Shown here one piece after another: positions 1 to 6,373 of a stretch of DNA of 8,123 bases; the stretch's first letter is position 1; every line of letters starts with the position of its first letter. A program made the translations under genes and the position numbers. The stretch is from NCBI GenBank assembly GCA_964650385.1, contig CAZYTP010000104.1, positions 1-8,123 of the forward strand. The letters run 5' to 3'. The notes under the pieces were generated by a model. That model did no database searches. It worked only from the letters and a program-made list of their open reading frames with translations, and had not been told where the DNA came from. Source of the stretch: JAUSPI01 sp964650385 (GTDB taxonomy: Bacteria > Desulfobacterota > Syntrophia > Syntrophales > JADFWA01).

Positions 1-119
1 TGATGACTCCCCCACTGTTTGGTCTTTGTCCCAGGTAAGCCATGCCATGCTTCACAGGCGACCTGACAACCTCTACAGGCGGTACACCTCGTTGTATCGA
101 TGAAAAATGTCTTTGACAT
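1..119 (-). CDS. fdhB: Formate dehydrogenase iron-sulfur (beta) subunit, N-terminal part
   Basis: This is the first 39 codons of a gene that continues past the window start. The visible protein begins MSKTFFIDTTRCTACRGCQV and has a ferredoxin-type cysteine set, C12-x2-C15-x2-C18-x3-C22, followed by EAWHGLPGT, which resembles the first cluster region of FdhB/HybA/DmsB-type electron-transfer subunits. These proteins carry several [4Fe-4S] clusters and pass electrons from the catalytic subunit to a membrane cytochrome b or a soluble cytochrome c. The ATG at 119-117 is preceded by a strong Shine-Dalgarno (GGGAGG, about 127-132). The gene starts 50 bp after the fdhA stop on the same strand, so the two are almost certainly one operon. 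No Tat signal is visible, so export would depend on piggy-backing on FdhA, as is known for this family. The number of clusters and any C-terminal anchor cannot be seen. Confidence 0.9.
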   Translation of the reverse strand, partial: MSKTFFIDTTRCTACRGCQVACEAWHGLPGTKTKQWGSH

Positions 120-169
120 TTCTTTTTCCTCCCTATGAGTTAATAGTTGTATATCAACCGGCCATTTTA

Positions 170-3100
170 CTATCGAGATAATTCTCTGAGTCTCTTGGCC
201 TTTTTAATGTTCACACAGCATGCTTTGAATTCAGGTATGGTTGTGTTTGGGTCGCCCGCACTGATACACAGACGGTTGGTTGCGTCACCCGCACCAGGCG
301 TCATCCAACCAAAGCAGAAGGGCATACCAACTTCATGAACCGTTTTACCCATCACTTTGAATGGCCTTATACGCATGGTTACCATCGCTATTGCTTCTAC
401 CCGGCCTCTCGTATTTTCCACAATGACGGGGTCGCCGTTTTTGATACCCTTTTCCTTGGCCAGCTCGGGACTCATCTCCACATAGAGCTGTGGTTCCGCT
501 TCAAGGAGCCATGGCACAGCCCTTGTTTCACTTCCACCACACCAATGTTCGGTCACGCTGTAAGTCGTCAAAACGATAGGATAACGCGGGTCCGCCGGCC
601 TAGCTCTCTTGTCGGCATCACTATCTATAATTTTGGCACAAGGATTGTTCAGCTGTTTGGAAAATGGATGCTTTTTAATCGGGGTTTCAATTGGTTCATA
701 ATGTTCAGGAAATGGTCCTTCCGCCCTGCCGGGACCAAAGAGTTGACCATGCCCTTCTTTCCGCATAATGAAAGGATATTTTCCTTTGCCGGTTGCCATC
801 GGCGGCCAACCACCATCCGGCACATCGCCTATCCACTTGTTTTCCTTCCATTCGATAACAGCTCTTTCAGGATCCCAGGGTCTTCCATTCTTATCTACCG
901 AAGCCCTGTTATAGAGGATTCTTCTATTAACGGGCCAGCACCATGAAAAGTTGGGATAGAGGCCGATCTTTGCCTGCATCGGGGTCTGGGAGTAATCACG
1001 TCGCTTGGCCTTGTTACCGTCTTCTTCCGTATAGCTTCCGGCATAAAGCCAGTTAAGGCAGACCGTTGAACCGTCATCCTTTAGGGCTCCGAAACTGGGT
1101 ACCTGCTGACCTTTTTTGGGTCCTTCGGTATAATAACCGTTGATTTTCTTAGCCATCTTTTCTGCGTCGTAATTGCTGGGCCAATCGAGCTTTAAGATAG
1201 GATCCGCAAAGACACCGTCTTGCTTCCGGTAAAGGTCTCTAACTTTATTCATAATCTCCACCATTATCTGTCCCATCGATTTTGATTGACCTTGAGGCTC
1301 GGTCGCTGCGTAATGCCATAACAGCCAGCGCCCGCTGTTGCTTACACTCCCTTCCTTTTCAACTTTGTGACATGAAGGCAGCAAAAAGACCTCTGTCTTT
1401 ATCTTTTTGGGATCCGCACCCGGACGGTGCCAGAAATCTGTTGTCTCATTATGGTGAATCTCGGCAATTGATAACCAGTCCAAGTTCTCCATTGCTTTTC
1501 TGACCTTGTTGGAGTTTGGCACGCTGCTCGCCGGACCAGTTGCCCAGATGTTGCCGCCCTTTATCTTACCTTTATACATCCTGTCAAAAAGGTAAAGATA
1601 AGAGTAATCTTCCCCTTTATCAACTTTTGGAAGCCAGTCATCCCCAAAACCGTTTTCCTTGGTAGCACTGTCTCCGAACCAGCCTTTTAATAAACTTACC
1701 GTGTACTTTGGATAGTTCTGCCACCAGTTGGCACTCATGGGATCATGACTTACCGGTGTTGTTGCCTTAAGATAATCCTCCAATGTAGGCAAGTCACCAC
1801 GCGGCACTGCGAGATAGCCGGGTAAGATATGCCATAAGATGCAGTGGTCCGTTGAACCCTGGACATTCGGTTCACCCCGCAGAGCGTTGATTCCGCCTCC
1901 GGCGACGCCGATATTACCCAGCATAAGCTGAATAATGGCGCTTGCCCGAATATTCTGAACACCGACTGTATGCTGAGTCCATCCCAAAGCATACATAACT
2001 GTTCCCGCCTTATCGGGTGCTCCCGTAGAAGCATAGGCACTATATACTTTGAGCAGATTATCCTTTGATACACCGGTGGTGGCTGAAACGTCGTCTAAAT
2101 TATACCGGTCATAGTGTTTCTTCAAAAGCTGGAAGACGCATCTCGGATGTTTGAGAGTTTTGTCTTTTTTAGGATTTCCATTCCCGTCCAGCTCAAATTG
2201 CCATTGAGACTTATCATAGATTTTTGTCTTCGGGTTATATCCGGTAAACAAACCATCATTAAATTCAAATTTCTTACTTACAATGAAGGAAGCGTTTGTA
2301 TACTCCGTCACATACTCTTGAAAATATTTCTTGTTCTCAATAATATATTTTATCATACCGCCCATGAAAGGAATATCTGTACCCGAACGGAGGGGCACAT
2401 GAAAATCAGACCTGGCGGATGTTCTGGAAAACTTGGGATCAACATGAATAATTGTGGCCCCTCTTTCTTCTTTAGCTTTTAAGACCCATTTGAAACATAT
2501 CGGGTGATGCTCTGCGGCATTGCTGCCCATGATCAAAGCACAATCTGTATTTTTGATATCGATCCAGTGATTGGTCATCGCACCGCGTCCGAACGACTCT
2601 GCCAGAGCCGCAACAGTAGCGCTGTGTCAGATACGTGCCTGATGGTCGAAGTGGACTATCCCCTGTGCCCTGATAGCCTGATGCACCAATGCACACTCCT
2701 CATTGTCCAGCTGAGAAGAACCCAGATGAAACATTGATTCCACGCGATTAACCCGCTCTTTTTTATCATTATATTCCTTAAAGTCCCTATCCCTGGTCTC
2801 TTTTATCCGGTGAGCAAGACGATCCAATATCCAGTCCCAGCTTTTCTCTTCCCAGCGGTCACTGTAAGGCGCCCGGTAAAGAGGTTTAAAAAGGCGGTGG
2901 TCACTGTTAATCATGGCTAACGTGGAAGCACCTTTAGAGCACAACGCTCCCTCGCTTACCGGATAACCGGGATCGCCTTCCGCACTGATAACTTTACCAT
3001 CTTTTACATGACAGATAAGATGGCAGGAAACAGAACAGAATCCACAGATAGAAATAACTTCCTTCGCTCCTTTAATTTTCAATTTAGCTGCATGAGCTTT

Positions 3101-3193
3101 TATGGGCCTCAAGTCAAAACCGACTTGACTGAGGGCAATACTCACTGCCCCGAGACCCGTCACCTTCATAAAACCTCGTCGTGTAATTTTCAT
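170..3193 (-). CDS. fdhA: Selenocysteine formate dehydrogenase, catalytic (alpha) subunit, read through in-frame UGA
   Basis: Two in-frame halves, 3193-2630 and 2626-170, are separated by a single TGA at 2627-2629. Read as selenocysteine they give one protein of 1007 residues, close to E. coli FdnG. The enzyme oxidises formate to CO2 at Mo or W bound to bis-MGD. Residues 1-35 form a Tat signal (TRRGFMK, hydrophobic stretch, AHA cleavage site), which places the enzyme in the periplasm. The proximal [4Fe-4S] cluster ligands are C50-x2-C53-x3-C57-x27-C85. Selenocysteine is residue 189, in the family context HQARI-U-H190, followed by TVAALAESFGRGAMTNHW. The C-terminal portion, starting near YPIVLTTYSVTEHW, matches the molybdopterin-dinucleotide-binding domain, and the protein ends normally with TAG. 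The ATG at 3193 has a strong GGAGGAGG ribosome site (about 3198-3207). fdhB follows 50 bp downstream. A conventional gene caller would split this into a 188-residue and an 802-residue ORF and lose the active site. Mo versus W use cannot be decided from sequence alone. Confidence 0.95.
2596..2629 (-). promoter_or_regulatory. Selenocysteine UGA codon with bacterial SECIS-like hairpin
   Basis: The UGA codon is at 2629-2627 on the minus strand. Nine bases later a hairpin can be folded: ACU (2617-2615) pairs with AGU (2598-2596), G2614 is bulged, UUGC (2613-2610) pairs with GCAG (2602-2599), and the loop is GGCUCUG (2609-2603). The UGA-to-loop distance is 17 nt, against 18 in my recollection of E. 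coli fdhF, and the loop starts with GG and contains UCU, as in loops bound by SelB. The usual bulged U is here a G beside a U:G wobble, so the exact fold is uncertain. The codon context in the protein (ARI-U-H) independently supports recoding. Confidence 0.85.
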
Positions 3194-3290
3194 TTGTTAC
3201 CTCCTCCTATTATAAAAAGAATATTTACATTTTTCGGTTACAATCTCGTCTCGCATTTTATCAACCGCAAATAACATAACGATGAGAGGC

Positions 3291-3314
3291 TGTCAAGCAT
3301 TTTGTCAATGATTT
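3291..3314. repeat. 12-bp tandem direct repeat upstream of fdhA
   Basis: TGTCAAGCATTT (3291-3302) is followed at once by TGTCAATGATTT (3303-3314), matching at 10 of 12 positions. On the minus strand each unit contains TTGACA. The repeat lies about 100-120 bp upstream of the fdhA start, a sensible place for a promoter or tandem activator/repressor site. Function is inferred from position only. Confidence 0.5.
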
Positions 3315-3455
3315 CAGTATGTTATTTTTAGCATATGCCTGTAATGAGTCCTCGCTTCTGTATACTAAGGGGATTCAATTCCTGAAATCTAAATGAAGAG
3401 TGACTCGGAGAAGAAAGGATAATAGAGATGAAATTTTTGTAGTAAGAGCCGGAAT

Positions 3456-3472
3456 ACATTCCATGGATATGT
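3456..3472. promoter_or_regulatory. Near-perfect palindrome, candidate operator
   Basis: ACAT, then the perfect 8-bp palindrome TCCATGGA, then one extra T, then ATGT give a 17-bp dyad. It sits about 265 bp upstream of fdhA and about 160 bp downstream of the ModE-like gene. There is no U-tract, so a protein-binding site is more likely than a terminator. No known regulator consensus is recognised. Confidence 0.3.
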
Positions 3473-3579
3473 GGCATTGTAAATTGTACCGATCCAACAA
3501 TCCCGCAGGTAAGGATGGCTTCAGCGGCGACCGGATTAGCACTGAGGATGGAAGTTTTTGAGCATTTGCTGACACAGTA

Positions 3580-3607
3580 CTGAAAATGGCGATTTCCACC
3601 ATTTCAG
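3580..3607 (-). terminator. Possible hairpin terminator after the ModE-like gene
   Basis: CTGAAAATGG (3580-3589) and CCATTTCAG (3599-3607) form a 9-bp stem with one bulged A and a 9-nt loop. It begins about 27 nt past the stop of the ModE-like gene. There is no run of U after it in the minus direction (CAGTACTG continues), so it is a weak case for a factor-independent terminator. Confidence 0.25.
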
Positions 3608-3633
3608 AGGTAATATCATTAAGTTACGATGCT

Positions 3634-4005
3634 TTACTCGCGCATTTTCTCCTTACGTATCTCGGTAGACCAGGGGAATATCTCCCTGGCTTCCTTGAGG
3701 GCTTCTTGTTCAACCTTGTCAAGCCAAAACTGAAATTTTTCCATCAACTCTTTGCCGAGCTCCGATAGTTGATACCTTCTATTTTTGCCTGTCTTGACAA
3801 TCAGCTTATATCCCAATATATCTTCGGTTTTCCTTATTTTCCCCCATGCTGCTCGATAAGACATGCCCATGTTCTCCGCTGCCTTTTTTAACGACCCATA
3901 TTTCTCTATGTTATTAAGAAGTGTTGCGCGGCCGGATCCAAAAAGAACACCACTATCTGTTTCCAGCCAGACATGCAGCCTTACCGTCGGGTTATTCTTA
4001 TCCAT
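3634..4005 (-). CDS. ModE-type winged-helix DNA-binding protein lacking Mop/TOBE sensor domains
   Basis: This 123-residue protein corresponds to the N-terminal, LysR-like winged-helix domain of ModE, the molybdate-responsive repressor/activator. Residues around 20-80 carry the typical run: SGVLFGSGRATLLNNIEKYG, then the helix-turn-helix SLKKAAENMGMSYRAAWGKI, then the wing region ending LIVKTGKNRRYQLSELGKEL. The remaining C-terminal residues look like a charged helix that could support dimerisation. E. coli ModE is roughly twice as long and carries two Mop-like domains that bind molybdate; they are absent here and the stop is clean, so this appears to be a natural short form rather than a truncation. 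Stand-alone ModE-N proteins are known in many anaerobes. The ATG at 4005 has AAGGA at 4019-4015. A plausible role is Mo/W-linked regulation of the adjacent fdh or mod genes, but no ligand site is visible. Confidence 0.85.
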   Translation of the reverse strand: MDKNNPTVRLHVWLETDSGVLFGSGRATLLNNIEKYGSLKKAAENMGMSYRAAWGKIRKTEDILGYKLIVKTGKNRRYQLSELGKELMEKFQFWLDKVEQEALKEAREIFPWSTEIRKEKMRE

Positions 4006-4027
4006 GGTGAATTTTCCTTGTTCAATT

Positions 4028-4057
4028 ATTGACTATAATAAAAATTATATAACAGAT
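4028..4057 (-). promoter_or_regulatory. Candidate promoter/operator of the ModE-like gene
   Basis: On the minus strand an AT-rich block directly upstream of the gene reads ATCTGTTATATAATTTTTAT and continues to ATAGTCAAT. It contains a consensus -10 TATAAT (4049-4044), but no good -35 is seen because the upstream position falls in the GC-rich hairpin at 4060-4090. GTTATATA resembles a ModE half-site, so autoregulation is possible. This is pattern matching in AT-rich DNA and is weak. Confidence 0.3.
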
Positions 4058-4059
4058 GT

Positions 4060-4090
4060 GAAGCTCCCCGCCCACAGGGCGGGGAGCTTC
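4060..4090. repeat. Perfect 14-bp GC-rich palindrome with ACA loop
   Basis: GAAGCTCCCCGCCC (4060-4073), loop ACA (4074-4076), and the exact complement (4077-4090). It stands out sharply from the AT-rich surroundings. Hairpins of this composition are familiar from the ends of IS200/IS605-family elements and from REP-type repeats. No U-tract follows immediately on either strand, so it is not a standard terminator. Confidence 0.85.
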
Positions 4091-4156
4091 CCGGCAAGGA
4101 AATCGAAGATTCATGAGCAAAGCGAATAATATATTCCTTTTATATTGCGCCCCTTA

Positions 4157-4208
4157 CCCCGCCTACAAGGCGGGGCTTACGGGTGTGTTCCCGGTCATCT
4201 CCCGTAAG
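4157..4208. repeat. Second GC-rich hairpin (ACA loop) plus flanking CTTACGGG/CCCGTAAG inverted repeat
   Basis: CCCCGCCT (4157-4164), loop ACA (4165-4167), AGGCGGGG (4168-4175) form a perfect 8-bp stem whose core and loop match the hairpin at 4060-4090. Directly adjoining it, CTTACGGG (4176-4183) and CCCGTAAG (4201-4208) form a perfect 8-bp inverted repeat around a 17-nt loop. The two stacked hairpins suggest a structured RNA or a transposon end. Confidence 0.75.
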
Positions 4209-4249
4209 AATAAAGATTCACTAAAATGGCTTTGGTTCCTTCTTTTGTA

Positions 4250-4267
4250 TATGTCAATAATGACATA
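4250..4267. promoter_or_regulatory. TATGTCA-4-TGACATA inverted repeat, candidate operator
   Basis: TATGTCA (4250-4256), spacer ATAA, TGACATA (4261-4267) is a perfect 7-bp dyad. The left arm includes ATGTCAAT, an octamer that also occurs in the divergent promoter region at 5358-5365 and, reversed, at 5418-5425. The site is not obviously upstream of a gene on the plus strand, and on the minus strand it is about 245 bp upstream of the ModE-like gene. Confidence 0.4.
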
Positions 4268-4336
4268 ATATAAGAACAAAGCCAATTGTCAAGATAAATT
4301 TGTTTTTAAACGGCGTAAACAGCGGGGAGCTTCAAT

Positions 4337-4373
4337 TTAAAAATTGGATGTGGAAAATAAAATCCAGCCAATT
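4337..4373 (-). terminator. Candidate intrinsic terminator of the PBP-like regulator gene
   Basis: On the minus strand AATTGG (4373-4368) and TGG (4366-4364) pair with CCA (4353-4351) and CCAATT (4347-4342), giving a 6+3 bp stem with small internal bulges and an AT-rich loop. The 3' arm runs into TTTTT (to about 4339). It lies about 78 nt past the gene's stop. The stem is not GC-rich, so confidence is moderate to low. Confidence 0.4.
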
Positions 4374-4450
4374 AGAAATATTATAGTGAACTGAACCAAT
4401 ATCCAACTTTTCGAATGTTTTCATGAAAGATCGGGAGAATTGTTGACGTC

Positions 4451-5329
4451 TCAACTTTCGAATATAATCTTTCCTGTGTCTTTTAAGTTATAACCGGGCA
4501 AAGTATGGGAGAGTCTGCTAATCTGTACCGGATCTATACAAGCTATCAGGTCTTGCATGACCTTTGTAGACCAAAGCTCTCTCGGGACAACAAGGTCAAA
4601 TCTTTCCTCTTTAAGTGGAACAAAATCGAGGGGAAAAAGGTAGGCAACATACTCGATACTCAGTCCCACATCCGCCTCGCCAAAGAAAACCTTGAGAGCT
4701 ACCTCCAAATGTGTGTTTACCTCATTAGCAAAAGATGTAATCTCCTTGTTATCCGAGCCCTTTTCCTTTAAGAGATATTCAAGCAGTATTCTTGTGCCGG
4801 ATCCCTCATTTCTATTTATAAATCTTGCCTTCTTTTCTATTACATCCTTTAAACCCTTGATACCCAGGGGGTTCCCTTTTTGTAAAATCAGTCCTTGTTT
4901 CCTGTGCCACAGATTGACGACCACATACCTTTGCCCGGAAAGTACTCTGCTGAGAATGGGAAGATTATATTCTCCTGTTTCCATATCCAGAAGATGGGTG
5001 CAACATGCCTGCCCTTTTTTCCGAGCAAGGGCATGGATGCCCCTCAGGCTGCCCAGCGATGAGTAAAAGGTCAAGGTCTCGGGAAATTTCTCCCTGTTAT
5101 AAACGGACAAAAACCTTGCCAGGAGAATATCGTCACTCCCCATAATCAGGATGTCTTTTCCCCTTTGAACATTTTCGTCTATCCACCGCCGAATGTGCCC
5201 TTCAGGAAAGAGCCACTTCCCCGCAATATTCACGTGAGGAAGACCCCCCTCTTTCACCAGCTGATATATCTTCTTTTCATTAAGCCTCAAAAGATCGGCC
5301 AGTTCTTTTGTGGTGAGCATTTCTTTCAT
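4451..5329 (-). CDS. One-component regulator: excisionase-type HTH fused to PBP-like sensor domain
   Basis: This 292-residue protein has two recognisable parts. Residues 4-53 are an excisionase/MerR-like helix-turn-helix (LTTKELADLLRLNEKKIYQL, then the wing KWLFPEGHIRRWIDEN). From residue about 59 to 285 it matches the soluble periplasmic-binding-protein-like domain found in cytoplasmic molybdate-linked proteins (COG1910 / PBP_like): GEYNLPILSRVL, VVVNLWHRKQGLILQKGNP, the signature FINRNEGSGTRILLEYLL, then ADVGLSIEYVAYLFPLDFVP and FDLVVP. No signal peptide is present, so it is cytoplasmic. By analogy the PBP domain binds a small ligand, here plausibly molybdate or tungstate, and controls DNA binding. 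It is transcribed divergently from modA with 237 bp between starts, the classical place for a local regulator. The start is uncertain: ATG at 5329 and at 5320 are both possible and neither has a strong ribosome site. The family is recognised with good confidence; the ligand is inferred from context. Confidence 0.85.
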   Translation of the reverse strand: MKEMLTTKELADLLRLNEKKIYQLVKEGGLPHVNIAGKWLFPEGHIRRWIDENVQRGKDILIMGSDDILLARFLSVYNREKFPETLTFYSSLGSLRGIHALARKKGQACCTHLLDMETGEYNLPILSRVLSGQRYVVVNLWHRKQGLILQKGNPLGIKGLKDVIEKKARFINRNEGSGTRILLEYLLKEKGSDNKEITSFANEVNTHLEVALKVFFGEADVGLSIEYVAYLFPLDFVPLKEERFDLVVPRELWSTKVMQDLIACIDPVQISRLSHTLPGYNLKDTGKIIFES

Positions 5330-5566
5330 AAATTTTTTCTATCAAGAAATAGCGAACATGTCAATGCTGAGATAAATAATAACAATTAATCTTTAATTAT
5401 AACGAATGTGTATTTATATTGACATTTAATGACAATTTAGGTAGATACATGCTTAATTTAACAGCCCTCATTCCCTGGGAGGCTGCCCAAGAAATGGAGA
5501 TCAAGGAAAGAAAATTATAGCTAAGATCGTGTTTAAGTTCAAACTTATAAAAGAAGGAGGATAAAA
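5330..5566. promoter_or_regulatory. Divergent promoter region between the PBP-like regulator and modA
   Basis: Plus strand: a perfect -35 TTGACA (5419-5424) with a -10-like TAGATA (5442-5447) at 17 bp is the best candidate for the modA operon. An imperfect 10-bp tandem repeat, TGACATTTAA / TGACAATTTA (5420-5439), overlaps it and could be an operator. Minus strand: TATAAT at 5401-5396 could be the -10 of the regulator gene, and TTGACA at 5364-5359 is a second possibility, though its -10 would sit almost on the start codon. ATGTCAAT (5358-5365) and ATTGACAT (5418-5425) form a perfect 8-bp inverted pair 52 bp apart, which would allow looping control of both promoters. Confidence 0.5.
5462..5485 (+). 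other. Hairpin in the modA leader
   Basis: CAGCC (5462-5466), a bulged C, TC (5468-5469), a 9-nt loop, then GA-GGCTG (5479-5485) form a 7-bp stem with one bulge, about 80 nt upstream of modA. Further down, TAAGTT (5534-5539) and AACTTA (5542-5547) form a small dyad just before the ribosome site. The roughly 110-nt leader could be regulatory. Moco-type RNA motifs precede mod genes in some bacteria, but I cannot match the consensus here. Confidence 0.3.
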
Positions 5567-6361
5567 GTGAAAAGAAGGATATTGTTAAAGGAAAGTATAT
5601 TAATTCTTGCTATCTTTATGGCAGGCCTGCTGGTCTATCCCCAGTTCGGATTTGCAAAAGATATGCTTCTTGTCTATTCAGGAGCCGGGATGAGAAAGCC
5701 GATGGATAAGATTGGAGTAGCTTTTGAGAAGAAATATGGCGTGGCAGTGAATTACAATTATGCCGGTTCGAATACCCTCTTAAGTCAGATAGAGCTAACA
5801 AAAAGAGGAGATGTCTATATGCCCGGGGCAACAATGTACATAAATAAAGCTAAGGAGAAGGGATTTGTCGATTATGAAAAACCAGTGGCATATCATATAC
5901 CGGTGATAGCGGTCCCTAAGGGAAATCCAGCGAAGATAACGAGTTTAAAAGATCTTACCAAACCTAAAGTGAAGATTGTATTTGGAGATCCAAAGGCAGC
6001 CGCCTGTGGCAAAATTGCAAATAAGATACTTAAGAAAAACAATCTCTATAATAAAGTCTGGGAAAACGTTGTTGCCACTGCCGGGACGGTAAATGAGCTG
6101 GTAGTTTATATATCTATGAGGCAGGCAGATGCGTCTATAATCTGGAAAGCCTCTCTGCTGGGAACGGAGGATAAGACGGATATTATCGAAATACCAAAAC
6201 AACAGAACTGCATAAAGGTAATTCCCATAGGCAGGCTGACATTTTCTAAGGACAAAAAAATGGCAAAAGAATTTGTGGCCTTTGTTGCATCCAGTGAAGG
6301 AAAAAGGATATTTGAAAAATGTGGCTTCACCACATATCCAAATTCAAGATATGGAAAATAG
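5567..6361 (+). CDS. modA: Molybdate/tungstate ABC transporter substrate-binding protein
   Basis: This 264-residue exported protein opens with a Sec signal (MKRRILLKE, a hydrophobic run about 11-24, likely cleavage after GFA at residue 30). No lipobox cysteine is seen, so it should be periplasmic or loosely attached. The mature part is a type II periplasmic binding fold of the ModA family: MLLVYSGAGMRKPMDKIGVA near the start, NYAGSNTLLSQIELTKRGDV, then DPKAAACGKIANKIL and a late ADASIIWKASLL. These proteins bind tetrahedral oxyanions and deliver them to the ModB permease. The start is GTG at 5567, chosen because AAGGAGG (5554-5560) lies 6 nt upstream and the signal peptide begins there. It heads the operon modA-mop-modB-modC; mop follows with overlapping signals (the stop TAG shares its last base with the next ribosome site). 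Which of molybdate or tungstate is preferred cannot be decided from sequence. Confidence 0.9.
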   Translation: MKRRILLKESILILAIFMAGLLVYPQFGFAKDMLLVYSGAGMRKPMDKIGVAFEKKYGVAVNYNYAGSNTLLSQIELTKRGDVYMPGATMYINKAKEKGFVDYEKPVAYHIPVIAVPKGNPAKITSLKDLTKPKVKIVFGDPKAAACGKIANKILKKNNLYNKVWENVVATAGTVNELVVYISMRQADASIIWKASLLGTEDKTDIIEIPKQQNCIKVIPIGRLTFSKDKKMAKEFVAFVASSEGKRIFEKCGFTTYPNSRYGK

Positions 6362-6373
6362 GAGGTATATATT

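Larger units (their letters stand above)
3194..3633. promoter_or_regulatory. 440-bp non-coding region upstream of fdhA
   Basis: I see no convincing gene in this stretch. It lies between the fdhA start and the stop of the ModE-like gene, both on the minus strand, and must hold the fdhA promoter unless fdhA is read through from upstream. Positions 3198-3207 hold the fdhA ribosome-binding site. On the minus strand two TTGACA hexamers lie at 3308-3303 and 3296-3291; the nearer one has a weak -10-like TATTTG (3273-3268) at 17-bp spacing. A palindrome lies at 3456-3472 and a hairpin at 3580-3607. No good full-length E. coli-type ModE operator was found; only one half-site-like ACATAACG at 3274-3281. 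Confidence 0.55.
4060..4333. mobile_element. Probable remnant of an IS200/IS605-type element or REP/MITE-like repeat
   Basis: The segment is bounded by GCGGGGAGCTTC at 4079-4090 (right arm of the first hairpin) and an identical 12-mer at 4322-4333. Between them lies the related hairpin at 4157-4175. There is no transposase or TnpB reading frame. Subterminal GC-rich hairpins without obvious terminal inverted repeats, followed by TTCAA (4331-4335), are features I associate with IS200/IS605 single-strand transposons and the omega-RNA end of tnpB elements. The element boundaries are guesses; it could equally be a genome-wide REP-like family. Confidence 0.45.

Noticed and set aside
335..946. A 203-codon plus-strand frame opposite fdhA
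   Set aside because: It is the antisense shadow of a strongly supported fdhA; its translation shows no domain and it has no ribosome site.
2627..2629. fdhA as a pseudogene with a nonsense mutation
   Set aside because: The TGA is at the known selenocysteine position, the flanking motif is intact, a SECIS-like hairpin follows, and both halves are fully conserved in frame.
3258..3281. Full E. coli-type ModE operator upstream of fdhA
   Set aside because: Only the right half (ACATAACG) resembles the consensus; the left half at the required spacing does not match.
3375..3602. A 75-codon minus-strand frame, and a second overlapping frame with a protein-like stretch (NPVAAEAILTCGIVGSVQF)
   Set aside because: No recognisable family, no convincing ribosome site, and the second frame lacks a start codon. 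Two competing frames over the same bases argue for chance, though a decayed gene cannot be excluded.
4060..4090. Simple rho-independent terminator
   Set aside because: The stem is ideal but no run of U follows on either strand, and no gene ends close by; a related copy nearby favours a repeat element.
4060..4208. CRISPR array
   Set aside because: Only two related hairpin units with unequal spacing and different arm lengths; there is no regular repeat-spacer pattern and no cas gene.
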